This document shows positions 8,980 through 19,786 of a stretch of 64,000 bases of DNA, piece after piece. The DNA is taken from NCBI GenBank assembly GCA_000320605.2, contig KB445810.1:67722-131721 (forward strand), given 5' to 3'. A model generated the notes under the pieces. It was given only the letters and a program-made list of their open reading frames with translations. It searched no databases and was not told where the DNA came from. A program made the position numbers and the translations under genes. Source of the DNA: Gelatoporia subvermispora B (Eukaryota > Basidiomycota > Agaricomycetes > Polyporales > Gelatoporiaceae). The first letter of the stretch is position 1; each line of letters begins with the position of its first letter.

Positions 8980-11838
8980 ATGGCTACGCATTTAGCAGAC
9001 GTTGCGAACAAGACTTTCGACTACATTGTCATCGGAGGCGGTGTGAGTTCCTACTACACATTCCGTATGCCGTGTTGTTTGCAGGATTACTGACTTAGCC
9101 ATCGCTATACAGACTGCTGGATTGACTCTTGCAGCTCGACTTTCGGAGGATCCAACCAATTTGGTGCTCGTACTAGAGGCTGGCGAGCCAAACCTCGATG
9201 ATCCCAAGATCCTGCTTGGCGGACAGCTTGGTGTCACTTGGGGAGACAAGAAGGTCTGTACTATGATAAATGACTATTCTCCCTTTCATCTCACTCGCAA
9301 GGACTGTAGTATGACTGGGGCTTTAAGACCGTGCCCCAGAAGGATATGGACAACAGCGTTATCGGTTGGAACAGAGGCAAAGGCCTCGGTGCGTGACTAG
9401 CGCCAAGATTGTCCGACTTCCATTGACTTGTCGATCATTCAGGCGGCAGTAGCGCCATGAACTTCTGGGCTTGGATCAAGCCGCCCTCGGAGGACGTAGA
9501 CGCATGGGAGGCGCTGGGAAACTCAGGCTGGAATTGGGAATCCTACCAGAAATATGTGCTCCGAGCGGAGAAGTATGTCGTGCTCACCCTATCATGACCG
9601 ATGCTCATATGATCCTCCTAGATTCACTCCGACGACAGAGATTGATCCGGGGGACTTTGCACGTCACAACGCTGATTGGCGGGGCCAGTCTGGATTGATC
9701 AAGACAATGGTGTCGGATCGTGTCCGTATTCTCGACAAGCTATACTTCGACACTGCGAAGAACCTTGGAATTCCATTGCTCGAGGATCCGTATGGAGGAA
9801 ATGTAGGTTTTTGCGACACCTTCCGCGCCCTCGTAAGACAGGTCGGTCGATGACAACCATTGGCGTAGATTACTGGTGCTTGGACGGCTTCTTCTACAAT
9901 CGACAAGGAATCTCAGTGGAAGCGCTCTTACTCTGCGACTGCTTGTTATTTGCCGTATCTTGGTCAGCCGAATTTTACGGTCAGAATGTTCGATTTCCTC
10001 CTCGAAGTCTTTGGCTTGACACAACTTCAATTTTCAGGTGCTCACAGAAGCTGCGGCCGCCCAAATCCTATTCAGCGAAGAGAAGCAGGACGGTAAACTC
10101 GTCGCGACTGGAGTCAAATTCATCCATGGTGACAAGACGCACGTGGTGCATGCGCGGAAGGAGATTATTTCGTCTGCAGGGTCAGCTGCATTATCGTATT
10201 TCTCGTTTTCTGAGGTATTGATCCCGAATGTCTGATTAGAGCCATCAAGACCCCTCAGCTCCTGGAGCTTTCTGGAATTGGCCGTGCGGATGTATTGCGG
10301 CGTATTGGTGTGCCCCTGAAGATCGAACTTCCAGGTGTCGGCGAGAACGTCCAAGACCACCTTGTTATTGGTATAGGCCCTCGCTGTGTATTCCTCATAC
10401 CCAATTTTAATCGCTGTCAGGTATTCCGATGGAGATCAAGACCACGATCGGCGTCTCACCAACCTTCGATCTGCTGCGCGACCCGGAGTACCTGAAAGCT
10501 CAAGCAGAACTCGTGTACGCCCAGTCAGCTCCAGTCTATTCAGATCGGCTGTTCACATCACTTTGTGACTTGACAGAGAACTCGACCAGCCGAACGCCCA
10601 CCGCTACGCCATCAACAACTTCACGTACATCCCGTACTCCCTCGCCAACCCGGGCGACGCGCCATCGTTGGTCGAGAAGGCCGAGGCGCGCGTGCGCGCG
10701 CTCAAAGACAGCGGGCGGCTGCCTCCGGGGCTCGCAGAGCAATATGATCTGCAATTGCGCGCGCTGCGGGACAGCCATGTCCCTGATGTGGAGCTTATCA
10801 TGTTCCCCGCGTTCTTCTCATGGAAGAGTGAGCCCCCCCTCCCAAGGTTCGATCGTGTGTGCGCTGAACGGTCTCGATGATACAGCCCCTCCGCAGCCGG
10901 GCACGCTTTATGTATGTCGTGGAGTTTGATGTAGTACGCGCTCTGACGCCGGTTTTTGTTTGCATCAGGCGACACTCTTCTGTGTTCACAACCATCCGTT
11001 CTCTAGGTAGGAAGATTTCTTTCATTTCCGAGGTTGTCTGCTGACCTGTGCATCACGAACCACGAACAGAGGAACCATAGTGAGTGCCTATCCGTTGCGA
11101 GCGTGATGGTTGTTTGATGTTCTCCAGCATTCCGTCAGTAACAATCCGCTAGACGACCCGGAGATCGATCCGCACTATTTGGAAGACCCAATCGGTATGC
11201 TGCATTGTCTATAGCCGTCGATATATCACACTCACCGCGTTCTCAATGATACTAGATCTGGAGCTGTATGCACAGAGTGTTCGTTATGCGAAAAAGCTTG
11301 CAAAAACCGAGCCCTGGAAGTCGATAGTCGTGAAAGGTGTTGACTCTGGAATGAATCATACCTCTGACGAGGAAGTCGAGTGTACGTGCGCTTTTCGCTC
11401 ACATGGCGTCCGCCGGTATTTCGCAGTAGAGCGCAGAAGTAGTCAATGAACGGCGTGCTGATGAGCCTTTCCAGCCTTTGTCAAGAACTACAGCGGGTCG
11501 TGCTTCCATGCCGTCGGCAGCGCAAGCATGCTTCCGCGAGAGAAGAACGGTGTGGTCGATCCTGAGCTTCGTGTACGTAGTCGGGCCCTCCCTGCATTTT
11601 CCGAAGTAATCCTCTGACGTCGTTACGTCCCCGAAGGTCTACGGAACGGCGAACCTTCGCATCTGTGACATCTCCGTCGTACCGCTACATGTCGCAGCGC
11701 ACACGCAGAGCCTGGCGTACGCCCTCGGCGAGAAGCGTGAGTGATAATTTCCGTGGCTGCGCTATGTAGCCCCTCTTTTCCGGCGGACCTGCTAATGCCT
11801 CCGTCGCAGTCGCCGACATGCTCAAAACTGCTGCCTGA
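8980..11838 (+). CDS. GMC oxidoreductase (FAD-dependent, CAZy AA3 type), intracellular
   Basis: Multi-exon gene (first exons 8980-9042, 9113-9253, 9310-9388). The protein opens MATHLADVANKTFDYIVIGG and continues TAGLTLAARL...VLEAGE, the FAD-binding Rossmann motif. GMC signature 1 is NRGKGLGGSSAMNFW; signature 2 is IKTPQLLELSGIG. The C-terminal catalytic region reads GSCFHAVGSASMLP...GVVDPELRVYGTANLRICD and PLHVAAHTQSLAYALGEK, giving the usual active-site His plus a second His. It therefore looks catalytically intact and should oxidise an alcohol or sugar, passing electrons to oxygen or a quinone. No signal peptide is visible and the tail (MLKTAA) is not a peroxisomal signal, so a cytosolic protein is likely, unlike secreted aryl-alcohol oxidases. 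Substrate cannot be told from sequence. Confidence 0.9.
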
Positions 11839-13121
11839 CGCGTACAGCTCTCGCCTAGACAAAGCTGCCAAGGTGGTGCAGGAGGAGGAGTTTCAGGTAC
11901 GATTGAACGACGTGAGCTAGCTATAAGAGTACTGTACTATAAATCTATGATGCAACCCATGCGATACATAGCACCCTCTGGGCTACCGGCCGACCGTGCC
12001 GCGCAGCTGAGACACGAACCTTCATTTCGACGCAAAGTCTATCGGACAGACACTTCGAGCTGCCATGTCGAACCCATCTCTCGTCATCGCACGATTCTGC
12101 GACGTCGGGCCTGCACTGCAGAGATGTCGATGACGCGTTCGGGGCCCGAGGGAATGACCTGTGATCGGACGGTCGCGGCCTCGCAGGCTCGCCCCCAATA
12201 GACCCGTCGTGTTTCATCGAGATCGCTGCGCGCTCTGCGTGCGGACCCCTTGGGGGCAGACGCCCATCTGCGCATCCTGACGCTGATACGGATACAGATG
12301 TGTGCCCGGAAGGGCGAAAATGCTCCCGCGGCATCCTCCCGCGCGCTCGCCTCCGCGCTTGGGGCGGGCGCGTCTCCACCGCCGCCGCGCGCCTTGGTGC
12401 ACACCGACAGCCGAATCAGCGTCCTGGGCTCGTCCTGCAGACAATTGGCCGGGCGCACCTGTAGAACACAATATTGAGGAGCACTGCATGAAGCTCGGGC
12501 GCGAGCGCTGGGAGAGTAGCTTGGACCGGATGCAGGCCCGGTTTGACAGAACGTTCCGCCTCGAGGCATCGCGGACGCGGAGGGGCGTGATGCACATCGC
12601 CATCATTCCAACAGAGTCCCACCGTGCGCCGTAGGCTGGTCGGCTGCTGGCGCTGGAAGCGTTGCTACGACGATGACTGTACATGCATGTGCCCAGGCGT
12701 CCGAGTACACTTGGCCCGCGCAGGTATATCAGCCCCCGCCCCGCGCTGCGAGTGCTGACCAGCCAGAGCACAGCGGCCCCGCACTGACCGCTAGGAGGAC
12801 GCACAGGTAACCCTACTAGAACTTGCTAGAGTCAGCCAGGACGGTCAGTCCTGTCTGGGTGCACGTGCGGAACCGACGGGCGGCGGGGCGGTGTACAATC
12901 GCACTGCTCAGCGCGCGCAGCGCACGTTTACCCGCTTGCCAGTTGTGCCTGGCCGACCGCGCGCAGTGAGCCACCGAGTGACGAGTCGGGTGCGCCGTCT
13001 TGCCTGGCACCTACATCCATCCACCCGCCTCTCCTCGCACTTATCTCGTCCCCCCGGCCCAGCCTACAAATTGTACAAATACACTCACGTTGACGACCCT
13101 CACGAGTGACGGCCTTACGCC
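11839..13121. other. GC-rich intergenic region
   Basis: About 1.3 kb between the GMC gene and the next gene. The long frames on the minus strand here (for example 12804-12214) have arginine/serine/proline-rich composition typical of GC-rich non-coding DNA. It probably contains the 3' end of the GMC transcript and the promoter of the following gene. Confidence 0.45.
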
Positions 13122-16100
13122 ATGACGACCCCGACCTCGAGCCCCACCCACCCACCAGCCCTGGCCAGCCCAGCATTTGCGTCCGGCGATCCTCCCCTAA
13201 GCAGCACCCGCATGCAGCAGCGCAGCTCCCGCAGCCTCGTCATCTCGCCCAATCTGTTCGCCGCATTGGAATATGATGAGCGCACTCGCGCCGGTGCGTT
13301 CGCTTCTGCTTCCAGCCCGCGTGCAAAGCACTTACCGCACATGACGCAGCCCAGCAGCCTCCCTCCAGTCCCGCACTCGTGCCAGGAGGCGGTCTGCCCC
13401 CTCCCCCTCGACCCAAGAGCCGTGTGCGTTCGCCCCCACGCTCGCCCAATCCGGGACCATCCACATCGAAGGCACCATCCGCCTGGCCCACCGCTTCACC
13501 TGCCGCATCATCGCCTCCCGTGTCCGGACCAAGCCTCAGCGAAAATCCCTACATCAACCCCGCCCCGCGTTTATCATATCTCCTTCGCAGCCAGACGGTC
13601 GGCGCGTCCTCCGTCCAGGGCCAGGGCAGCTCCGATCCTGATGACCACGAAAGCGAGAGACAAGGCACCGCAGATCGCGATCGCGGACCACCAGCCGCCC
13701 CTGCTTCTGCATCTGAAACGCACGGTAGCGCCCCCAACTCACCAAGCACATCCGGTACAAGCACAAGCGCAAGACTTGCCCAGCATTTGCCGGCGACTGC
13801 TCCGAATTCGCCTCCGACGACGACCGATGGACATGCGCACGGACACGTCTACGGACACGCGCCATCACAATCGCTCCCGGCCTCGCCGTCGTTTGCTGCC
13901 CTGTCACGCCCCGCGTTCAAGTCGCACCGCTATTGGGCATCCCTGCACAAGGTGGAGCGGATGCTCGGCCTTGGCCGCCGTATGAGCGTAGCGGAGCTGC
14001 CAGACAGCGCGCCAGAGCCTTGTCCATCGGGAACTGGATCAGAGGGCGCGAAAGAGACAGGAAAGGAAAGAGGGAAGGGAAAGGAGAAGGATCGTCGGAT
14101 GAAAGAGAGCGCGCGCGTGCCTGCGAGTGCGCCAAGCTCTCCGGTAGTGCACATCGCGAACAGTGTGGCAAGCGCTGCGGAGGGCGGGCGCCGTGGGTCC
14201 ATGTCGTCGACCACGTCGAGCACATCGCGCGGAGAGCGGGCGCTGGCGGCGCTGAGCCCGCGGGTGCGGCTGGAACCATATATTGCGGAGACAGATGCGG
14301 TTGCCTTGGCGGTTGATGTGACGCGCCGTCGCGGGGTAGCCGGCGGCGGCGACGACGACGACGGCTGGGACGCGGCGGGGCGACAGAGACAGGCGGCGGG
14401 TGGCACGGCGACGACCGGCAGGCGCTGGCGGGAGACGGAGATGGGTTCCCACGACCGGTCAGAGAGCGAGTCTGCTGCCAACGCTAACGCCAACGGACCC
14501 GCCAAGTACGGCACCGCAATCGCGACGCGTGTCTCGCCTCCAAGCCAGAGTGTCTCGCCCCGCACAAGCGTCGAGGCTTCGTCGTCTGCTGCGTCCGCAT
14601 CAGGGCACACCAAATCTAATATGTCCATGTCCACCTGCGACACGGCTGTCACGAGCGTCCACCCGCACAGCACCGACAGTCGCGACCCCCGCATCAGCAT
14701 CTCAAGCACAATATATCCCACAGAATCCCAGGCCAGCCACGACCACCACGACTACCACGAGATCCACGAACCTGTACGTGCCCCCACTTCGCCGCGTCCC
14801 CGCCCGCTCCCATCGCCCCCGACACAACCACGCCGCTCTAGCACATCCAGCAGAGCAGACATGTCCAGCCGCAGCCCTGACCGCGAGTCGTTCATCGACT
14901 TTGCGTCCCCCACCTCGCCTGACTACCCCCACCCATACACGAGCTTTGCACAATCCATGTCCCCGCACGAATCGTACGTCTCGCCCTCGCCGTCTGCCTC
15001 ACTATATGCGCAGTCTACGCCCCCGGGTGCATACCGTCGCAGCAGCGAGCACCAGAACCGGCACGAACACCGCACCAGCCCAGACCAACGCAGCAACACA
15101 GACCCAGTGCGCTCGTCCGCGCGGCCGCAGCTCTCCCCGCTCGCCATTGCGGGGCAGAAGCCGCCGATACCAACCGCGCCCAAGCCTCACTTCCGCCGAT
15201 CCCGGTCGGCCCAACCACCAACAGATCCCGAGTCGCACCACGATGGACAGACGTCCGGTCATCCCGCGTCCGCTTACCCGCAGGGGCACGCGCACGGGGG
15301 CCGGCCGGACGCGTTCAAGAACCTCGGGGGCGAGCTCTCGCGCGGGCTCCCGCCGACGACGAACCTGCTGAACCCGCGCGAGCGCGCAGACGGCGTGCGC
15401 AAGACGCGCAAGCTCACGCACCTCTTTGGGCGAACGCCCGGGGCGACGCTCGGAGCAGACGCGGACCCCCCGGACGGAGACGCTGACGATCCGCTGAGTG
15501 GCTGCCTACCTGCGCCGAAGAGCATGAACCTCGCGATGAAGCGGCGCCACCAGAAGGGCGCGGCGTCGATGCTGGAGGTCGTCACGGCCGCTGTCGGGAG
15601 CGGCGGCGAGCTGGGCCCGACAAAGTGGCCGCCTGGCGAGGCGGATGGGCCGGCTGCGTACCTCGCGCTGGGCCCGCGCCGCCATTCGAGCCCGATGACG
15701 CCCGGGGATTTCGCGTACGTGGTCGACGGGCGGGGCAGCGAGGACGGCGACGGCGACGGGTGGGCGCATGTGCGGTCGAGCGTGGAGACATGGCGGAGCA
15801 TGTCGACGATGGACGGCGACGGGGCGATTGAAATAGGGACGCGCGAGGGCGAGCCCAGCAGCGAATGGGACAGCCATATCGGGCACGGCGGGCATTCCGG
15901 CGAGAAGCGCACGAGCGGGCCGACGGGCTCGCCGACGTCGCCGACGTCCTTCATCGATCTGTCAGACGACGACTCAAAGCAGCAGGCGCCACCCCGGGGA
16001 CGGCATGCACGGCCCCATTTCGGGCACCATCACGCCCTTTCGGACTCGCCGCTGGCGACGCCGCGGCCCGGGGCGGGGTTCGCGCCGGGCACGCCGTCGG

Positions 16101-17394
16101 TGATGAGCGTGGAGTCGGCGGCGGCGGCGGAGGGGGACGCGGAGGACGAGCGCCGGAGGAAGCGCGAGAGGTTGGCCAAGCTGCACCGCTTCCTTGGTTC
16201 GCGCGTGCCCCCTCATCTTGTCCTCGGCCTCGACCCCGCCGACGACCTCCCGCCCCCCGCCCCCGAGCCCCCAGCCGACATGCACGACAGCGACGAAGAC
16301 AGACGCGTCCGCATCCGCCGCAGGAGGAGCAGCTCTGCCGCTGAGTTTGCACGCTCCTGGTCCGATGAGATCGACAGGCTCAAGGAGGACCTCAACGACA
16401 AGGAAAAGGCCATCAACGTCCGCCGCGCCGTCAAGATGGAAAAGGTCGGCCCTCTTCGTGGTGTGCATCAATGAGTACTGACATTGCGAACGTTGTCCAA
16501 TAGATGTTCGGCGTCGCGCCCCCGCAGACGCTGTACCACACCCGCCAGGTGGCCTCTTCGCCTGCGACGTCCAGTGCTCTTTGGGAGCCTCCCTCCCCCC
16601 GCCCTGTGTCCCCGCGCGCTGGCATTCCTGGCCTGCGCAACGTCAACCAGTCTTCGTACCGCAGCAAGGGCAAGAAAGGTACCAAGGACGGCCGCCCGGG
16701 CACCTCCGAGTCATCCAAGCCCCTCATCGCCACGGGTGTCGACGACGGCCGCTTCCACGGCGAACAGCACATGTCAGACGTCTACCTGCACTACCAGCAC
16801 TCGCTCAACTCGCTCAACGATATCATTGACCGCGTGAGTCCCCCCTCATTTACTGTCCCTTTACCTCATTGGGCCGTGCCATGGCAACGCTGCGGCTGCC
16901 CCCCATGTGTGCACGAGTGCTGATGCTGCGCCACAGGACGACAAGGAATCCCTCGCCGAGCTGCACGACTACCTCAGCGGGACGCTCGACGCCGACGACG
17001 ACCACGCGCCGCTCTCGCCGCCCGCCAAGTCGGAGCGGCGCCGCTCGCTGCCTAGTCGCACCTCGCTCGTCTCGCTCGCGTCCGAGTTCAGCATCGCGCC
17101 CAGCCCACCGGCGGAGCGCCCCGACGGGGACGAGTTTCAGCTCCGCCGCCGGCGCGCCGCGAAGCTCACCGCGTTCTTTGGCGTTAATTACCGCGATCTG
17201 ATGGGCGAGATTCTCGAAAGCATCGAGAAGGGTCTTGAGGAAGAACGCGGGCGCGGCACACTGAGGGCTGACGAGGCGCAGGTGCGTTCTGCTGCCATAT
17301 TCTTCCGCTCCTGATGCGACTGACAATGCCTGCACCGTAGGACCTCCTCCAACGGTTAATGAACCTCAAGTCGAAGCGGAATAGCTTGTCCTGA
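13122..17394 (+). CDS. Large low-complexity basidiomycete protein of unknown function
   Basis: Five exons by my reading: 13122-13293, 13350-16440, 16504-16833, 16937-17281 and 17341-17394; about 1,330 residues. The first two thirds are Ser/Pro/Arg/Gly-rich and disordered, with His-rich and Asp-rich runs. Ordered islands appear in SHRYWASLHKVERMLGLG, in RERLAKLHRFLGSRVPPHLV, in a charged helix WSDEIDRLKEDLNDKEKAI followed across a splice by MFGVAPPQTLYHTR, and near the end in AAKLTAFFGVNYRDLMGEIL followed by a Glu-rich helix and LLQRLMNLKSKR. The two 'LxxFLG/LTAFFGV' motifs suggest related short helical modules. I do not recognise the family; a scaffold or signalling role is only a guess. The splice before exon 3 (donor GTCGGC) is the least certain. 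Confidence 0.75.
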
Positions 17395-18300
17395 GTGTTC
17401 CCATCTACTCATCTATGTATCGCACTTGGCATCTACGTCTCACATCAGTTCACATCTACGTACTCACCCCCTCGCATCCTACCCACGGAAGCCCCTTCTG
17501 TCCTTCCCCCGAGCCACCCGCCCCTCCCCTCATTAATTCTCTCCATCCTCATCTCGGTCGTCCATTTCGTCTACTCATCTCGCTACCACATGTCGCCTCG
17601 CGCACCCGATACCTGCAATGAAACGAAGTTACCTCTCCTGCTCGCGCGCCTGAAGCTGCTTTGCAGGTTAATAATAGGGCGCACACGAGACGGGACCCGC
17701 CGCGCCGCTGTACTTTTCTGCACTCGCCAATCTGTCCGTTGTCTGTATGGGACGCGATGGAAGGCTGGTGCCAAATACGAATGCAGTGCGAAGAGAGATG
17801 CCCGCTGCCTGTCGCTGTCGGGTGGGGGATTCGATGTGTCGAGCCGGCGGCGGAGCTCGGCAGCCGGCGCTGCGAAGACGTCAGTGCCAGGCACGATCGA
17901 ACTCTGTGTCGACGTCGCGGGACGCCTGTGGGGTTGATCGTGTGTCATCGGTGCCCCGCAGAGCTTCGAACTGGCGCAGAGTCGCAGGTTGACAGCTGCA
18001 CGCCGTTGCACGTCACTTTGGGGGTGGGGGATGTAGTGCAGGACTGATCGAAGGCAGGAAGAGGTTTTGGTAAGGTGAACGCGGTGTATTGGCTTCGCGG
18101 GTTGGGCGAAGATGTTGATGAAGCGTCTAGTTGTAACAAAGTCTGTTTTAAGATTCGAAACGCAATGTCAGGCTCTCTTTCGCGGAACATAGATCGGATG
18201 ATCATGGCTGTTGTGTCAATGAGCACTCGTAATGTAGTCTCCAGACATGCTACGAGTGCATCGACAGGCCAGGCCACAGTTGCTCCAGGATAGGAACACC
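17395..18300. other. Intergenic region, pyrimidine-rich at its start
   Basis: The first 200 bases are C/T-rich, as in fungal 3' untranslated or promoter sequence. No gene with recognisable protein was seen on either strand. Confidence 0.4.
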
Positions 18301-18633
18301 ATTACACCATCCGTTATGCATGCACTCAGAAGATAATCGAAAGCCCTGGAACAAGGGAAACCGCTCATATTGGTACTTTGGTCCTCGTCATTATTACACC
18401 GACACAATGTGATGGCACGGGTAACAATAGGTCGCCAAGGACTTCGAAGCAAGCAGAGTCGGATAGCAAATTTACCACTGTCCTGCTATTTACATTTCAA
18501 GGCGATGTTCAGACGTCGACGCGGATTTGCTTCCGTTCTGCCCGTCCTCCGCACGGCTTCTACCACACACCCTCTGTTTTCACTTCATGATCTTCTGTGC
18601 GCAAATGACCCAGACACGGTCGCAATGTGACTT
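18301..18633. repeat. Direct repeat, copy 1
   Basis: A stretch of about 330 bases that recurs at 19241-19557 in the same orientation, with indels. Shared blocks include TTATGCATGCACTCA-type, CTCATATTGGTNCT, TTGCTTCCGTTCTGCCCGTC and CACACACCCTCT. Similarity by eye is about three quarters. No coding content is evident. Confidence 0.75.
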
Positions 18634-19240
18634 TTTCTAGGAACGAAGAGACAGGGACGTTGCATTAGTGACGTCATCTCACTACAGAAGTGTTTTTAAT
18701 ATTTGTTATCTTCTGGTTCTTACCTTTCTCCGCATTTGTTATACGGCGCTTCTCGTATGCTCCCTTCGGGCGATGTCCCAGCTGGTCGTGCGGCTCGGAT
18801 GCACCAGAGTCTCTCAGTGAGTCTGTGTCAGCCAATCGAGACACCAGCAATGGGTCCTGGTGCTGTTATTGCTCAATTTTCCTGGCCATATCTGGCCGAA
18901 CTTGGTCTCATCACGAGACTGACGTTAGGTCAAGTGTTTCTTCGACTTCTTCAAGCGCGTTTATGATGGCAGGTGTGTCGCCTGCATTCACCTTACATGT
19001 CGCATGGGCTTATCTTTTGCCAGACTTAGACCAATGTGCCCTCATGTGCGGCGCGCGAGGGGCCCGTTGGTCCCATAATTCGCAAATCAGAAATCAATGT
19101 TGTCGGGTCGACTTGTGCACAGGACTCACAAAATCATGAACCAGTCTGAATGTTAGGAAAGCAAGACTGAGATGCAGTTTTCGTGCTTTCGGCCACATTC
19201 CCATGTCTGCTCGGAGGGCCTTTTGATGAATAGGGTCGTC

Positions 19241-19557
19241 ATTACGTAACCAGTTATGCGTGCACTCATACTAGAAGGTAATCGAAATCCCTGCAACAAT
19301 GTTAATCACTCATATTGGTCCTCTTAATCTTCACGTCAGAAAATTGTGATAGTGCGGGTAATATTATGTCGTCAAGGACCTCGAAACAAGCAGAGGCGGA
19401 CAGCGAATTTCCACCGTCGCGATACATTTCACGCGATGTTTCGACGCGGTTTTGCTTCCGTTCTGCCCGTCCTCCGCATGACCTCTATCACACACCCTCT
19501 CTTTTCACCTCGCAGTCTTCTGTGAAAGGGGTGGCACAGACATGGTCACAATGTGAA
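19241..19557. repeat. Direct repeat, copy 2, upstream of the Nvj2-like gene
   Basis: Partner of 18301-18633, about 940 bases away. It ends roughly 230 bases before the start codon of the lipid-transfer protein gene, so this copy could supply promoter sequence. A short unique spacer (18634-19240) separates the copies. Confidence 0.75.
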
Positions 19558-19786
19558 GTTTGCATTGTACGTCGCGAACGTGCCAGGTGAAGCAAACAAC
19601 CGACTTTGCATGTTCGGAGCATGCCAGTGCACGTGCTATTCACGTGTCCGCGCCAATTCCGTGTACGTGCGATGGCTGCTGGGGCCGGGAGACAGACACA
19701 CCCTCTCAAGTCTACCGAATCCTCCACCGTCAACATTCACTGACTCTCGTTTACATCCTACACTCTGGTGTCCCAGCACCAGTCAG

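Noticed and set aside
12084..12804. Overlapping minus-strand frames upstream of the large low-complexity gene
   Set aside because: Several overlapping frames of similar length in different registers indicate absence of stops through GC richness, not coding.
13930..14721. Long minus-strand frame opposite the low-complexity gene (also 15274-15954 and 15974-16471)
   Set aside because: Composition is the complement of the Ser/Pro/Arg-rich coding strand; no motifs, and the plus-strand gene has consistent splicing and a clean end.
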